DNA of 12,900 nucleotides from an uncultured Clostridia bacterium (GCA_934149165.1 CAKPDY010000035.1:1-12900); one strand, 5' to 3'; positions 1 to 6,553 are shown, counted from the first letter of the stretch. A program made the numbers and translations. The notes: generated by a model from the sequence alone, not told the origin.

Positions 1-382
1 AATTATTTTTAATAGACAATTTTAAATAAAAATGTCTTTCTTCTTTGCTTTTAGCTCCACTTAATATAAGTAAATTGTTTGTCCATGACAATTGCGTCAC
101 CAGTGGTGTCGCAATCTCATCATCTTTATAAGTACTATAAAATTGAATCATACGTTCTATATTTCTTTTAGTAAATCCCTTTATGTTAGGATAATTATTT
201 TTCATAAAATCTGAGGCCTTTGTTGTTATTTTATCACCATAATTACTATTTTCTCTTAGTTCATATAAGAATTTACCAACTTCTAAATACAGTAAAATCA
301 TTTCTTCATTTACTTTTCTGTAAGCATTATTTTTTCGCTTTTCAATCATTTCAATGATTTGATTAAAATTTATATCTAACAT
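1..382 (-). CDS. DUF1016 N-terminal domain protein (YhcG-type), 3' end outside window
   Basis: The 127 visible codons look like the N-terminal domain of DUF1016/YhcG proteins, which in full-length members precedes a PDDEXK nuclease domain and often lies near restriction-modification genes. Seen in sequence: an AYRKVNEEMILLYLEVGKFL helix early on, then GFTKRNIERMIQFYSTYKD, then TPLVTQLSWTNNLLIL and SKEERHFYLKLSIKNN, in the order expected for the family. The catalytic C-terminal domain would lie beyond base 1 and cannot be checked. The ATG at 380-382 is chosen because the family homology begins just after it, but no convincing ribosome binding site precedes it. An AGGTAGG lies 50 bases upstream, at the stop of the preceding gene, and the frame stays open back to that stop, so a non-ATG start further upstream is possible. 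A GC-rich near-palindrome inside the TPLVTQ codons (91-115) is discussed separately. Confidence 0.85.
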   Translation of the reverse strand, partial: MLDINFNQIIEMIEKRKNNAYRKVNEEMILLYLEVGKFLYELRENSNYGDKITTKASDFMKNNYPNIKGFTKRNIERMIQFYSTYKDDEIATPLVTQLSWTNNLLILSGAKSKEERHFYLKLSIKNN

Positions 383-433
383 AGAAATTCGTGAAAATTT
401 TCTTGTGTATATTGCAATTTTATATAAAATTTC

Positions 434-919
434 CTACCTTTCAAAAATTTCTTCTTTTTTTATAAAGTCATCATAAAATTTATTAATTCCAATTTTTAAT
501 ATTCCTTTTGTAATATTTTGGCTAACTAATAGTTTTGTAGGTTCATTCAACTCATTATAATTAATATTTTCTAATAAATATATAGGGAATCCATTATAAA
601 AACTACTAAAAAAAGAATTTATTTTATTAAAAATTTCAAATTCCATAGTTGAAGTTAATCCTAAATGATTATCATAATTACAAAAAATAATTGCATTACA
701 TTTATGAATTGTTTGTTCAATAAAAGCTCTTTCAACTATAATTTCATCATCACTATTATCTGACTCAAAAAAGCCAAAACCATCACCGTTAAGTTTGCCT
801 TGAGGATATAGTACCATAACTCCATCACGTTCCAGTTGTTCTTTTAATTTTTTCATCTTATTAAATCTTTCTCCTCGATAAGAGCCTGCTAATGTCACAC
901 AAATATTCATTCCTTGCAC
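434..919 (-). CDS. Nucleoside 2-deoxyribosyltransferase-like protein
   Basis: A small cytoplasmic protein (161 aa) with the pattern of the nucleoside 2-deoxyribosyltransferase-like Rossmannoid fold. An N-terminal strand leads into AGSYR (residues 11-15). A helix and the strand VMVLYPQ follow. A CNAIIFCNYD strand near 74-83 sits where the family has its D-A-x-x-V segment, and TSTMEFEI (90-97) offers the conserved glutamate region. GFPIYLL then matches the usual g-k-P-i-y strand. The family cleaves or exchanges the N-glycosidic bond of nucleosides, but many relatives have unknown or nucleotide-signal roles, so the activity is not assigned. Two starts compete: GTG at 917-919, with AAAGGA only 3 bases upstream, and ATG at 908-910, with the same AAAGGA 12 bases upstream. 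It sits between an intact and a decayed DUF1016 gene. Confidence 0.6.
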   Translation of the reverse strand: MQGMNICVTLAGSYRGERFNKMKKLKEQLERDGVMVLYPQGKLNGDGFGFFESDNSDDEIIVERAFIEQTIHKCNAIIFCNYDNHLGLTSTMEFEIFNKINSFFSSFYNGFPIYLLENINYNELNEPTKLLVSQNITKGILKIGINKFYDDFIKKEEIFER

Positions 920-1100
920 CGTTCCTTTCGTTAATATATGTATTATTTAGAATAATAAAACTAATTGCGTCATTAGTGGTGTGCAAACTCACAATAAATA
1001 TTTTATTTATTTTCTTCCAAATATTTTTATACATTTCATACATACTAGAAATATATTCTAAATCTTGTTTAATTTTATATTTATCATATTCTTTGAACTA
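920..1100 (-). pseudogene. Decayed fragment of a DUF1016 N-terminal domain
   Basis: In the minus-strand frame ending in the 861-1043 region, residues read DLEYISSMYEMYKN, which matches the position of RNIERMIQFYSTYKD in the intact DUF1016 gene at 1-382. About 35 bases further on, a different frame reads TPLMTQL, matching TPLVTQL. The two frames are offset by a missing base near 983. DNA at 964-987 is about 85% identical to 91-115 in the intact gene. No start codon with a ribosome binding site opens the fragment, and both frames hit stops, so I read it as a remnant rather than a gene. A chance match over so short a stretch is possible, but order and spacing fit the domain. Confidence 0.55.
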
Positions 1101-1142
1101 ATAATCATATTTGAAAAATTTTCTGGTGTTTTATACATGTAT

Positions 1143-2972
1143 TTATAAGTCATATATCTCCTCCAAAATTTCAATTTCCTGTTTTAACTCATCATCACCA
1201 ATTTCACTAACTTCACTTTCCATATATTTTTTCATTTTTTTAAACAATTCTTTATATTCATTTCCAACTGTTAATTTAACTGAAGTTCTCTCATTTTCTC
1301 CTAAAACCACACGTACATCTTCAGTTGTAGGACAACAGCAATCAACAATTCCAGTCTCAGTATTAATCAAAAACCTATTATCTTCTTCACTTCTTTCATA
1401 CAAAATCCAATTTTTCATTAAATTTGCATATCGTGTAAGAAGAATTGCCTTTCTAATTCCAGTGTTTTCATAATACTCGTCTTCAGAAATACTATTACCA
1501 AATTTTACATTTTGAGAATTTGAATGACTTTCACCATCTCTATCTTTATATGAAACAGTTAATTTGATATTTTCATTTTGCATTTCTTCTTGTAAATTAG
1601 TTCCACAAGTAAAATTAGATTTCAATTTTACTAAAATAACTCCACCTTTATTTTCCCCAGATGAATTACTACTAGAAGGAAATAATGTATTAACTTTCAT
1701 TAAAGTTCCTGGCTCATTATTTTTAGTATCTGTACCATAAACATTTGCAATACTAAATCCATTAGACTCTAATTTTAACTCTAAATCAAATACTAAAGGT
1801 GTTACCATATATTCAAAATCTTCGCTCATTATTTTATGAAACTCTTCTGTAGAATGAACTGAATAATAATTTGCACCTTTTACATCTGATAAACACTCAA
1901 TAACTTGTGTATTAAAATCTACACCTACTCCTATAAAACTTGTGTATATTCCTTTATCAGCATTTTCTTTTATACTTTGTGCTAATCCTTCTTTTGAAAC
2001 ATTTCCAATATTTGGCATTGCATCTGTTATAACAATAATTCTATTTTCATATTCAGAATCATTTAACATTTCTTTTGAAAATAAGTTAGTAGAATCTTCA
2101 TATCCTGCAGAAAAATTTGTATTTCCTAATGGCTTAATATCTAACACATGTTCTTTAATTGCATCAATATCAGTTTCTCCAACTAAATTCAGTGGTTTTG
2201 CAACATGAGATTCAGTTTCAAATAATACAACTCCAACCCTATCTTCCTTATTTAATTTATCTAATAAAAGATTTACAGATTCATTTGCAACTTTCATTTT
2301 TGATTTTGATTCTTTTTTATAGTCTTTATCTTTATTATTAACATTTACATAAGAATCATAATAATACTCTTTAAGACTTGAAGACATAGAACCTGATATA
2401 TCTAACATAACTACAATATTTAATTTTTTTCTTTTAAAATCACTTTGTTTAATATTTGAATTTAACCCAACAGTCATATAATATTCTGTTTCACCTGATA
2501 TTGGATCTTTTGATTTTGCCATTGAATATGATGGTGAGAATAATTCTGTAGATTCTGTTTTTCTTCCTGTATCAAAATAATAATCATAAAATAATCCATT
2601 ATAAGTTATATCTGTTGAAATTGGAAAATATCCATTTTTTATATTTTCTCTAAAATTTTCTACATTTTTAGCTCCGCCTGTTGAAAGACCTATAGTTGAG
2701 TTTGATGTTGCTGCTTCTGAAGTTGTATCAGTCATATTCATTATCATTCCATTATTTGTAGCTCTTCCAATGCCTATACTATCATTTTTTTCATTTGAAC
2801 TATAACCATCATATTCCCAATCATCTTTCAAATTTGCAGACTTTATTGTTAGTTTTCCACTAGCATCTTTTTCAATTTTAAAATTTCTAAAAACATAAAA
2901 TAATCCTCCTGCAACTATAACTATTAATAATATAATTGCTATTATTATAAAAATTTTTTTGTTTTTTAACAT
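1143..2972 (-). CDS. Membrane-anchored VWA domain protein (YfbK-like)
   Basis: A 609-aa protein with an N-terminal membrane anchor (about residues 7-27, with lysines before it and no lipobox cysteine) and the bulk outside the cell. Residues about 105-135 (FRENIKNGYFPISTDITYNG) resemble the segment that precedes the VWA domain in YfbK-type proteins. The VWA domain (about 185-390) carries a complete MIDAS metal site: DISGSM (D191, S193, S195), a threonine in GNTNFSAG near 285 and the aspartate of IIVITDAMPN near 317. The C-terminal part (about 490-575) fits the YfbK C-terminal region and contains an unusual CCC triplet near 545-547. VWA domains with MIDAS bind protein ligands through a divalent cation; the partner is unknown. 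GAAAGGTG at 2983-2990 is the likely ribosome binding site. It follows the sigma factor gene by 50 bases with no terminator between, only a weak 6-bp hairpin (2997-3015), so co-transcription is likely. Confidence 0.85.
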   Translation of the reverse strand: MLKNKKIFIIIAIILLIVIVAGGLFYVFRNFKIEKDASGKLTIKSANLKDDWEYDGYSSNEKNDSIGIGRATNNGMIMNMTDTTSEAATSNSTIGLSTGGAKNVENFRENIKNGYFPISTDITYNGLFYDYYFDTGRKTESTELFSPSYSMAKSKDPISGETEYYMTVGLNSNIKQSDFKRKKLNIVVMLDISGSMSSSLKEYYYDSYVNVNNKDKDYKKESKSKMKVANESVNLLLDKLNKEDRVGVVLFETESHVAKPLNLVGETDIDAIKEHVLDIKPLGNTNFSAGYEDSTNLFSKEMLNDSEYENRIIVITDAMPNIGNVSKEGLAQSIKENADKGIYTSFIGVGVDFNTQVIECLSDVKGANYYSVHSTEEFHKIMSEDFEYMVTPLVFDLELKLESNGFSIANVYGTDTKNNEPGTLMKVNTLFPSSSNSSGENKGGVILVKLKSNFTCGTNLQEEMQNENIKLTVSYKDRDGESHSNSQNVKFGNSISEDEYYENTGIRKAILLTRYANLMKNWILYERSEEDNRFLINTETGIVDCCCPTTEDVRVVLGENERTSVKLTVGNEYKELFKKMKKYMESEVSEIGDDELKQEIEILEEIYDL

Positions 2973-3022
2973 TTTTTATCAACACCTTTCTAAAGAGGAA
3001 AATGGGATGTTTTCCTTTTTCA

Positions 3023-4021
3023 TTATTTAGATGATTTTCCAATTAATTTTTGTTGGTACTTTTTCAAAAAAATTATAAATATTATTAAAAATGCAATTGA
3101 TATACTAAAAAATGTAATTTGAAAAATATCAATATTTTCCTTTAAAACGTCTGTATTTTCAAAGTTCTTAACTTCATTAATTATAGTGTTTGTTTCAGAA
3201 TTATTTGAATTTATATTTTCTGTATTCCTATCTTCTGATTTATCCTCCTTTTTTGTTTCACTTGAGCAGAAACTATTATTTTCATTTGTTGTATTATTAC
3301 TTAAAATATTGTTTTCTAATTTATCATTTTCATTTACTTTATCAAAATCTCTTTTATTTTTTAAAGTATTTTTGTTTAAATTTTCCCTTCTTAATAAAAC
3401 AATTACAAATGCAATAACAGCACCTGTTAAGCTACTTATTGAAATTTTTAATGAATTTATAGCCTTATAATATTTCCATTGAACTGTTCCTATTGGAATA
3501 TCTAAAAGTTGAGAAATTTTTTGAAAAGTAAAATTTGATAATATTTTCAAAGAAATAATTTGTTTTTCATCTTCCTTTAATCCACTAATTACATTATTAA
3601 AATAATCTGCATCTATTATTTTATCTATATCATTTACTGTTTGTTGAACAGTAAAAATATTCTGATTTTTTCGTTTATTAAATGACACATTATGAGTACT
3701 TTCAGCAGATATTTCATAAATTTCTTCTATACTTATATCTGGCTTTAATTTTCGTAAATACATATATGCTTCATTTTTGCTTACTGTAAATAACCAGCTA
3801 GCCTCATTATTTTCTGGCAACTTATTTTTATTTAATTTATATATTTTGGCAAATACTTCATGTACTACATCTTCTGAATTTTCCTTATTTTTTATTATTG
3901 AAAAAACTATTCCATATACTAAGTTATAATACTTTTCATATAGTGTGTTGTATGCATTTTTATTGTTTGATTTTAGTTGGCTAAATATTTGATGCAGTTC
4001 TGTTTTGTTTATTTTTTTCAT
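3023..4021 (-). CDS. ECF-like sigma factor with two C-terminal membrane segments
   Basis: A 332-aa protein. Residues about 10-95 form a sigma-70 region 2 (AYNTLYEKYYNLVYGIVFSI, then ENSEDVVHEVFAKIYK and a WLFTVSKNEAYMYLRK core-binding and -10 recognition helix). Residues about 137-192 form region 4 with a helix-turn-helix (FTFQKISQLLDIPIGTVQWK). Ordinary ECF sigma factors end here, at about 190 aa. This one continues into a hydrophobic segment (about 193-210, followed by RR), an 85-residue Asn/Ser/Glu/Lys-rich linker, a second hydrophobic segment (about 300-320) and a short basic tail. The simplest topology is a cytoplasmic sigma domain, an external linker and a cytoplasmic tail. It starts at the ATG 7 bases after GGAGG (4029-4033). 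The VWA gene follows directly. Its own promoter looks sigma-A type, so autoregulation is not evident. Confidence 0.85.
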   Translation of the reverse strand: MKKINKTELHQIFSQLKSNNKNAYNTLYEKYYNLVYGIVFSIIKNKENSEDVVHEVFAKIYKLNKNKLPENNEASWLFTVSKNEAYMYLRKLKPDISIEEIYEISAESTHNVSFNKRKNQNIFTVQQTVNDIDKIIDADYFNNVISGLKEDEKQIISLKILSNFTFQKISQLLDIPIGTVQWKYYKAINSLKISISSLTGAVIAFVIVLLRRENLNKNTLKNKRDFDKVNENDKLENNILSNNTTNENNSFCSSETKKEDKSEDRNTENINSNNSETNTIINEVKNFENTDVLKENIDIFQITFFSISIAFLIIFIIFLKKYQQKLIGKSSK

Positions 4022-4047
4022 TTATATACCTCCACAAATTTATGTTT

Positions 4048-4075
4048 ATTATAACATTTATTTATATTTTTTCAA
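4048..4075 (-). promoter_or_regulatory. Sigma-A type promoter of the sigma factor/VWA unit
   Basis: On the minus strand TTGAAA (4070-4075) and TATAAT (4048-4053) are 16 bases apart, and TG one base before the -10 makes an extended -10. Transcription would start about 20 bases before the GGAGG of the sigma gene. The -35 overlaps the stop codon of the antitoxin remnant. Confidence 0.6.
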
Positions 4076-4167
4076 TATTTTTTATATAATGAACTTGTTG
4101 ATATTTCATTATAATTGTTTCTTAAATCTGAACTTAGTCTAATAATTGGCATAGCAACCACTTCCAT
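4072..4167 (-). pseudogene. Truncated Phd/YefM-type antitoxin remnant
   Basis: A 31-codon frame whose residues 6-23 read MPIIRLSSDLRNNYNEIS, the signature N-terminus of Phd/YefM (type II toxin-antitoxin) antitoxins, which normally run to about 80-90 aa. Homology stops after NEIS and the frame ends eight codons later at a TGA, so the rest of the DNA-binding domain and the toxin-neutralising tail are missing. GGAAGTGG lies 5 bases before the internal ATG (4150-4152), the likely ancestral start. No toxin gene is visible in the window. The peptide could still be made, but I expect it to be non-functional. Confidence 0.6.
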
Positions 4168-4225
4168 TTAATTATTATATACATATTTTGTCATTTTTTA
4201 TAAAAAATCTCACAAAAATTGTAAA

Positions 4226-4296
4226 TGTCAATAATATAGGAAAATTTTACTAAAATGTATAGCTTATTTTAGTAAAATTTTCCTATATTATTGACA
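4226..4296. repeat. Perfect 30-bp inverted repeat with 11-base loop
   Basis: Arms 4226-4255 and 4267-4296 are exact reverse complements, and the loop 4256-4266 is TGTATAGCTTA. Each arm ends outward in TTGACA. No target-site duplication is evident at the flanks. It lies between the tRNA and the antitoxin remnant. As RNA it would form a very long AT-rich stem. There is no tight U-run directly after it on either strand, so it is longer than and unlike a normal terminator. It could be a miniature mobile element or a repeat family of this genome. Confidence 0.85.
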
Positions 4297-4397
4297 AAGT
4301 CATTATTGTATTATTGTTTTTATGTAAACATGATATAATTATACATGATGAAACACTGATATGTCTTTCTTTCTCTTTATGAGGAAATTTGCTTTTT

Positions 4398-4472
4398 TGG
4401 CTGGGGTGGTAGGATTCGAACCTACGCATCGATGGGTCAGAGCCATCTGCCTTACCGCTTGGCTACACCCCA
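4398..4472 (-). tRNA. tRNA-Gln (CTG anticodon)
   Basis: The minus strand folds as a tRNA. The acceptor stem TGGGGTG (4466-4472) pairs with CACCCCA (4402-4408). A D-arm beginning GCCAAGCGGTAAGGC follows. The anticodon stem GATGG/CCATC closes loop CTCTGAC, giving anticodon CTG, and the T-arm is GTAGG-TTCGAAT-CCTAC. Discriminator G (4401) and an encoded CCA (4398-4400) follow. It reads CAG, a minor glutamine codon in such an AT-rich genome. It marks the boundary between core genes (upstream) and accessory genes (downstream). Confidence 0.95.
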
Positions 4473-4493
4473 ATATTTATTTTATGTTTTTAT

Positions 4494-4521
4494 ATTATCA
4501 CATTTTATTATAAAAAGTCTA
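4494..4521 (-). promoter_or_regulatory. Likely promoter of tRNA-Gln
   Basis: On the minus strand TAGACT (4516-4521) and GATAAT (4494-4499) are 16 bases apart, with the -10 about 21 bases before the mature tRNA 5' end. Each matches the sigma-A consensus at 4 and 5 of 6 positions. In AT-rich DNA such matches arise easily, so position relative to the tRNA is the main support. Confidence 0.4.
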
Positions 4522-4547
4522 TATTTTTTTATAAATATTAAATTTAT

Positions 4548-4602
4548 TGTTATAGTTTATACTTTTAATTATAGACTAGCATAAAAGTATTAAATTGTAA
4601 CA
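4548..4602. repeat. Imperfect inverted repeat upstream of tRNA-Gln
   Basis: Arms 4548-4567 and 4582-4602 pair with one bulged base and two G-T type mismatches around a 14-base loop; the inner 9 bp (ATACTTTTA with TAAAAGTAT) are perfect. Together with the next inverted repeat it fills most of the gene-free stretch 4473-4717. No coding frame is credible there. Confidence 0.55.
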
Positions 4603-4622
4603 ACTTATTTTATTATTATACA

Positions 4623-4677
4623 ATTACAGTTCACAGCTTAAAATATCCTAGCTAAATTTTAAGCTGTGAATTGTAAT
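4623..4677 (-). terminator. Long hairpin after the GGGtGRT gene, possible terminator
   Basis: Arms 4623-4644 and 4656-4677 form a 22-bp stem with a single G-T type mismatch and an 11-base loop. It lies 40 bases after the GGGtGRT stop codon on the minus strand, where a terminator is expected, but no run of U follows the stem, so it may instead be an RNA-processing or 3'-protecting hairpin, or a repeat element. Confidence 0.45.
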
Positions 4678-4717
4678 ACTATAATAAGTAATATATATTT
4701 CCACTCACTACTTACTT

Positions 4718-5719
4718 TTATTTAAAACTTTCTTCAACAGCAACTGCTACTGCAACAGTACATCCAACCATTGGATTGTTACCCATTCCTATTAATCCCA
4801 TCATTTCAACATGGGCTGGAACTGATGAACTTCCTGCAAATTGTGCATCTGAATGCATTCTTCCCATTGTATCTGTCATACCATATGAAGCTGGTCCTGC
4901 AGCCATATTGTCTGGATGTAGTGTTCTACCTGTTCCACCACCTGATGCAACAGAAAAATATTTTCTACCTGCTTCTAATCTTTCTTTTTTATATGTACCT
5001 GCAACTGGATGTTGGAATCTTGTTGGGTTTGTTGAATTTCCTGTTATTGAAACATCAACATCTTCTAACCACATTATTGCTACACCTTCTCTAACATCAT
5101 TTGCACCATAACATCTAACTTTGCTTCTTTCTCCATCTGAATATGCAATTTCTTCTACAACTTTAACTTTTCCTGTAAAGAAGTCAAAATCTGTTTTTAC
5201 ATATGTAAATCCATTTATTCTTGAAATTACTTGTGCAGCATCTTTTCCTAAACCATTTAAAATAACTCTTAAAGGTTCTTTTCTAACTTTGTTAGCTGAT
5301 TTTGCTATACCTATAGCACCTTCTGCTGCTGCAAAACTTTCATGTCCTGCTAAAAATGCAAAACATTTTGTTTCTTCTGATAATAGCATAGAAGCTAAAT
5401 TTCCATGTCCTAATCCAACTTTTCTGTCATCTGCAACTGAACCTGGTATACAAAAAGCTTGTAATCCTTCACCTATTGCTTTTGCTGCATCTGCTGCTTT
5501 TGTACAACCTTTTTTTATTGCAATTGCAGCACCTAGTGTATATGCCCAACATGCATTTTCAAAGCATATTGCTTGAATTCCTTTTGTTATATCATAAGGA
5601 TTAAAACCTTTTTCTTTACATATATTTAAGGCATCCTCAAAATCTTTTATTCCGTATTTTTCCATTACTGGTTTAATTTGATCTATTCTTCTTTCATAAC
5701 TTTCAAATGTTACTGCCAT
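4718..5719 (-). CDS. GGGtGRT family protein, function unknown
   Basis: A 333-aa soluble protein recognised by the family signature GGGTGRTLHPDN at about residues 260-271. Other conserved-looking blocks are KVGLGHGNLASMLLSEETKC, FLAGHESFAAAEGA and GMGNNPMVGCTVAVA near the C-terminus. Seven cysteines (about 52, 57, 72, 90, 119, 203 and 320) make metal or cluster binding conceivable but unproven. The family has no established biochemical role to my knowledge. It is characteristically encoded next to a NifU-N-like scaffold protein, as here (87 bases apart). The start is the ATG at 5717-5719, 8 bases after GGAGG (5728-5732). An in-frame ATG two codons earlier is only 2 bases from that site, and a longer TTG extension would place the site inside the gene. 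Confidence 0.9.
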   Translation of the reverse strand: MAVTFESYERRIDQIKPVMEKYGIKDFEDALNICKEKGFNPYDITKGIQAICFENACWAYTLGAAIAIKKGCTKAADAAKAIGEGLQAFCIPGSVADDRKVGLGHGNLASMLLSEETKCFAFLAGHESFAAAEGAIGIAKSANKVRKEPLRVILNGLGKDAAQVISRINGFTYVKTDFDFFTGKVKVVEEIAYSDGERSKVRCYGANDVREGVAIMWLEDVDVSITGNSTNPTRFQHPVAGTYKKERLEAGRKYFSVASGGGTGRTLHPDNMAAGPASYGMTDTMGRMHSDAQFAGSSSVPAHVEMMGLIGMGNNPMVGCTVAVAVAVEESFK

Positions 5720-5806
5720 TTTCATTACCTCCAAATTTATTATTTTTTTACATTGTTAAGCATGGCTGTTAAATATTTCAAGCCTTGCAATTTTCCTTTT
5801 AAAATT

Positions 5807-6499
5807 TTACTCTTTACGAGGGTCAATTTTTTTAACAGCTTCGTCAAATCTACCATATTTTCCAGAAGCTTTTTCAATTGCTTCCATTGGTTCAATTCCA
5901 GCCTTTATATTATCCATCATTTTTCCTAAGTTTACATATTTGTAACCAATTATTTGATTATCTTTATCTAAACCTATTTCAACTATGTAACCTTCTGCTA
6001 ATTCTAAGTATCTTGGTCCTTTTTCTAATGTTGAATAAATAGTACCTATTTGACTTCTATGTCCTTTTCCTAAATCTTCTAAACCAGCACCTATTGTTAG
6101 TCCTCCTTCTGAAAAAGCTGATTGTGTTCTACCATATACTATTTGTAAGAATAATTCTCTCATAGCAGTATTTATAGCATCACAAACTAAGTCTGTGTTT
6201 AATGCTTCTAATATAGTTTTTCCAACTAATATCTCACCTGCCATAGCTGCTGAATGTGTCATTCCTGAACATCCTACAGTTTCAACTAATGCTTCTTGTA
6301 TTATACCTTCTTTAACATTTAATGTTAATTTACATGCACCTTGTTGTGGAGCACACCAACCTATACCATGTGTAAACCCTGATATATCTTTAATATCTTT
6401 TGCTTTTACCCATTTACCTTCTTCTGGTATTGGAGCTGGTCCATGGTCAACTCCTTTTGCAACTGGGCACATATTTTCTACTTCTTTTGAATAAATCAT
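5807..6499 (-). CDS. NifU-N-like iron-sulfur cluster scaffold protein
   Basis: A 230-aa cytoplasmic protein resembling the NifU/IscU N-terminal scaffold fold, in the longer form that partners GGGtGRT proteins. The key region is VETVGCSGMTHSAAMAGEIL (about 72-91, C77) followed by GKTILEAL, corresponding to the scaffold's GC-x-x-S and G-K-t-x-x-E-a motifs. Further cysteines lie at about 11, 49, 56 and 106, with GWCAPQQGAC giving a C-x6-C pair. Scaffold proteins of this fold assemble Fe-S clusters and hand them on; whether this one does is inferred from family only. No IscS or other cluster-assembly gene is nearby. The ATG at 6497-6499 is chosen because AAAGGAG (6508-6514) lies 8 bases upstream; an ATG six codons earlier overlaps that site. 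It probably forms a transcription unit with the GGGtGRT gene. Confidence 0.85.
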   Translation of the reverse strand: MIYSKEVENMCPVAKGVDHGPAPIPEEGKWVKAKDIKDISGFTHGIGWCAPQQGACKLTLNVKEGIIQEALVETVGCSGMTHSAAMAGEILVGKTILEALNTDLVCDAINTAMRELFLQIVYGRTQSAFSEGGLTIGAGLEDLGKGHRSQIGTIYSTLEKGPRYLELAEGYIVEIGLDKDNQIIGYKYVNLGKMMDNIKAGIEPMEAIEKASGKYGRFDEAVKKIDPRKE

Positions 6500-6553
6500 T
6501 TTAATTTCTCCTTTCATTACTTGTTTTTTTACATTTTATTTTTTATTATAATT

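Noticed and set aside
892..1101. Hydrophobic plus-strand frame opposite the deoxyribosyltransferase-like gene start
   Set aside because: Hydrophobicity is the usual result of reading AT-rich DNA in antisense; it has no ribosome binding site and overlaps better-supported features.
1063..1138. Small minus-strand frame right after the VWA gene (starts MYKTPENFSN)
   Set aside because: Only about 26 codons, no ribosome binding site, no recognisable similarity.
4226..4296. Reading the 30-bp inverted repeat as the tRNA terminator
   Set aside because: It is 100 bases past the tRNA, its stem is AT-rich and unusually long, and no tight U-run follows.
4334..4339. TATAAT on the plus strand before the tRNA
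   Set aside because: No -35 at proper spacing and no plus-strand gene downstream; likely chance in AT-rich DNA.
5720..5806. Possible hairpin between the NifU-like and GGGtGRT genes
   Set aside because: Only a 4-bp GGCT/AGCC stem; too weak to report.
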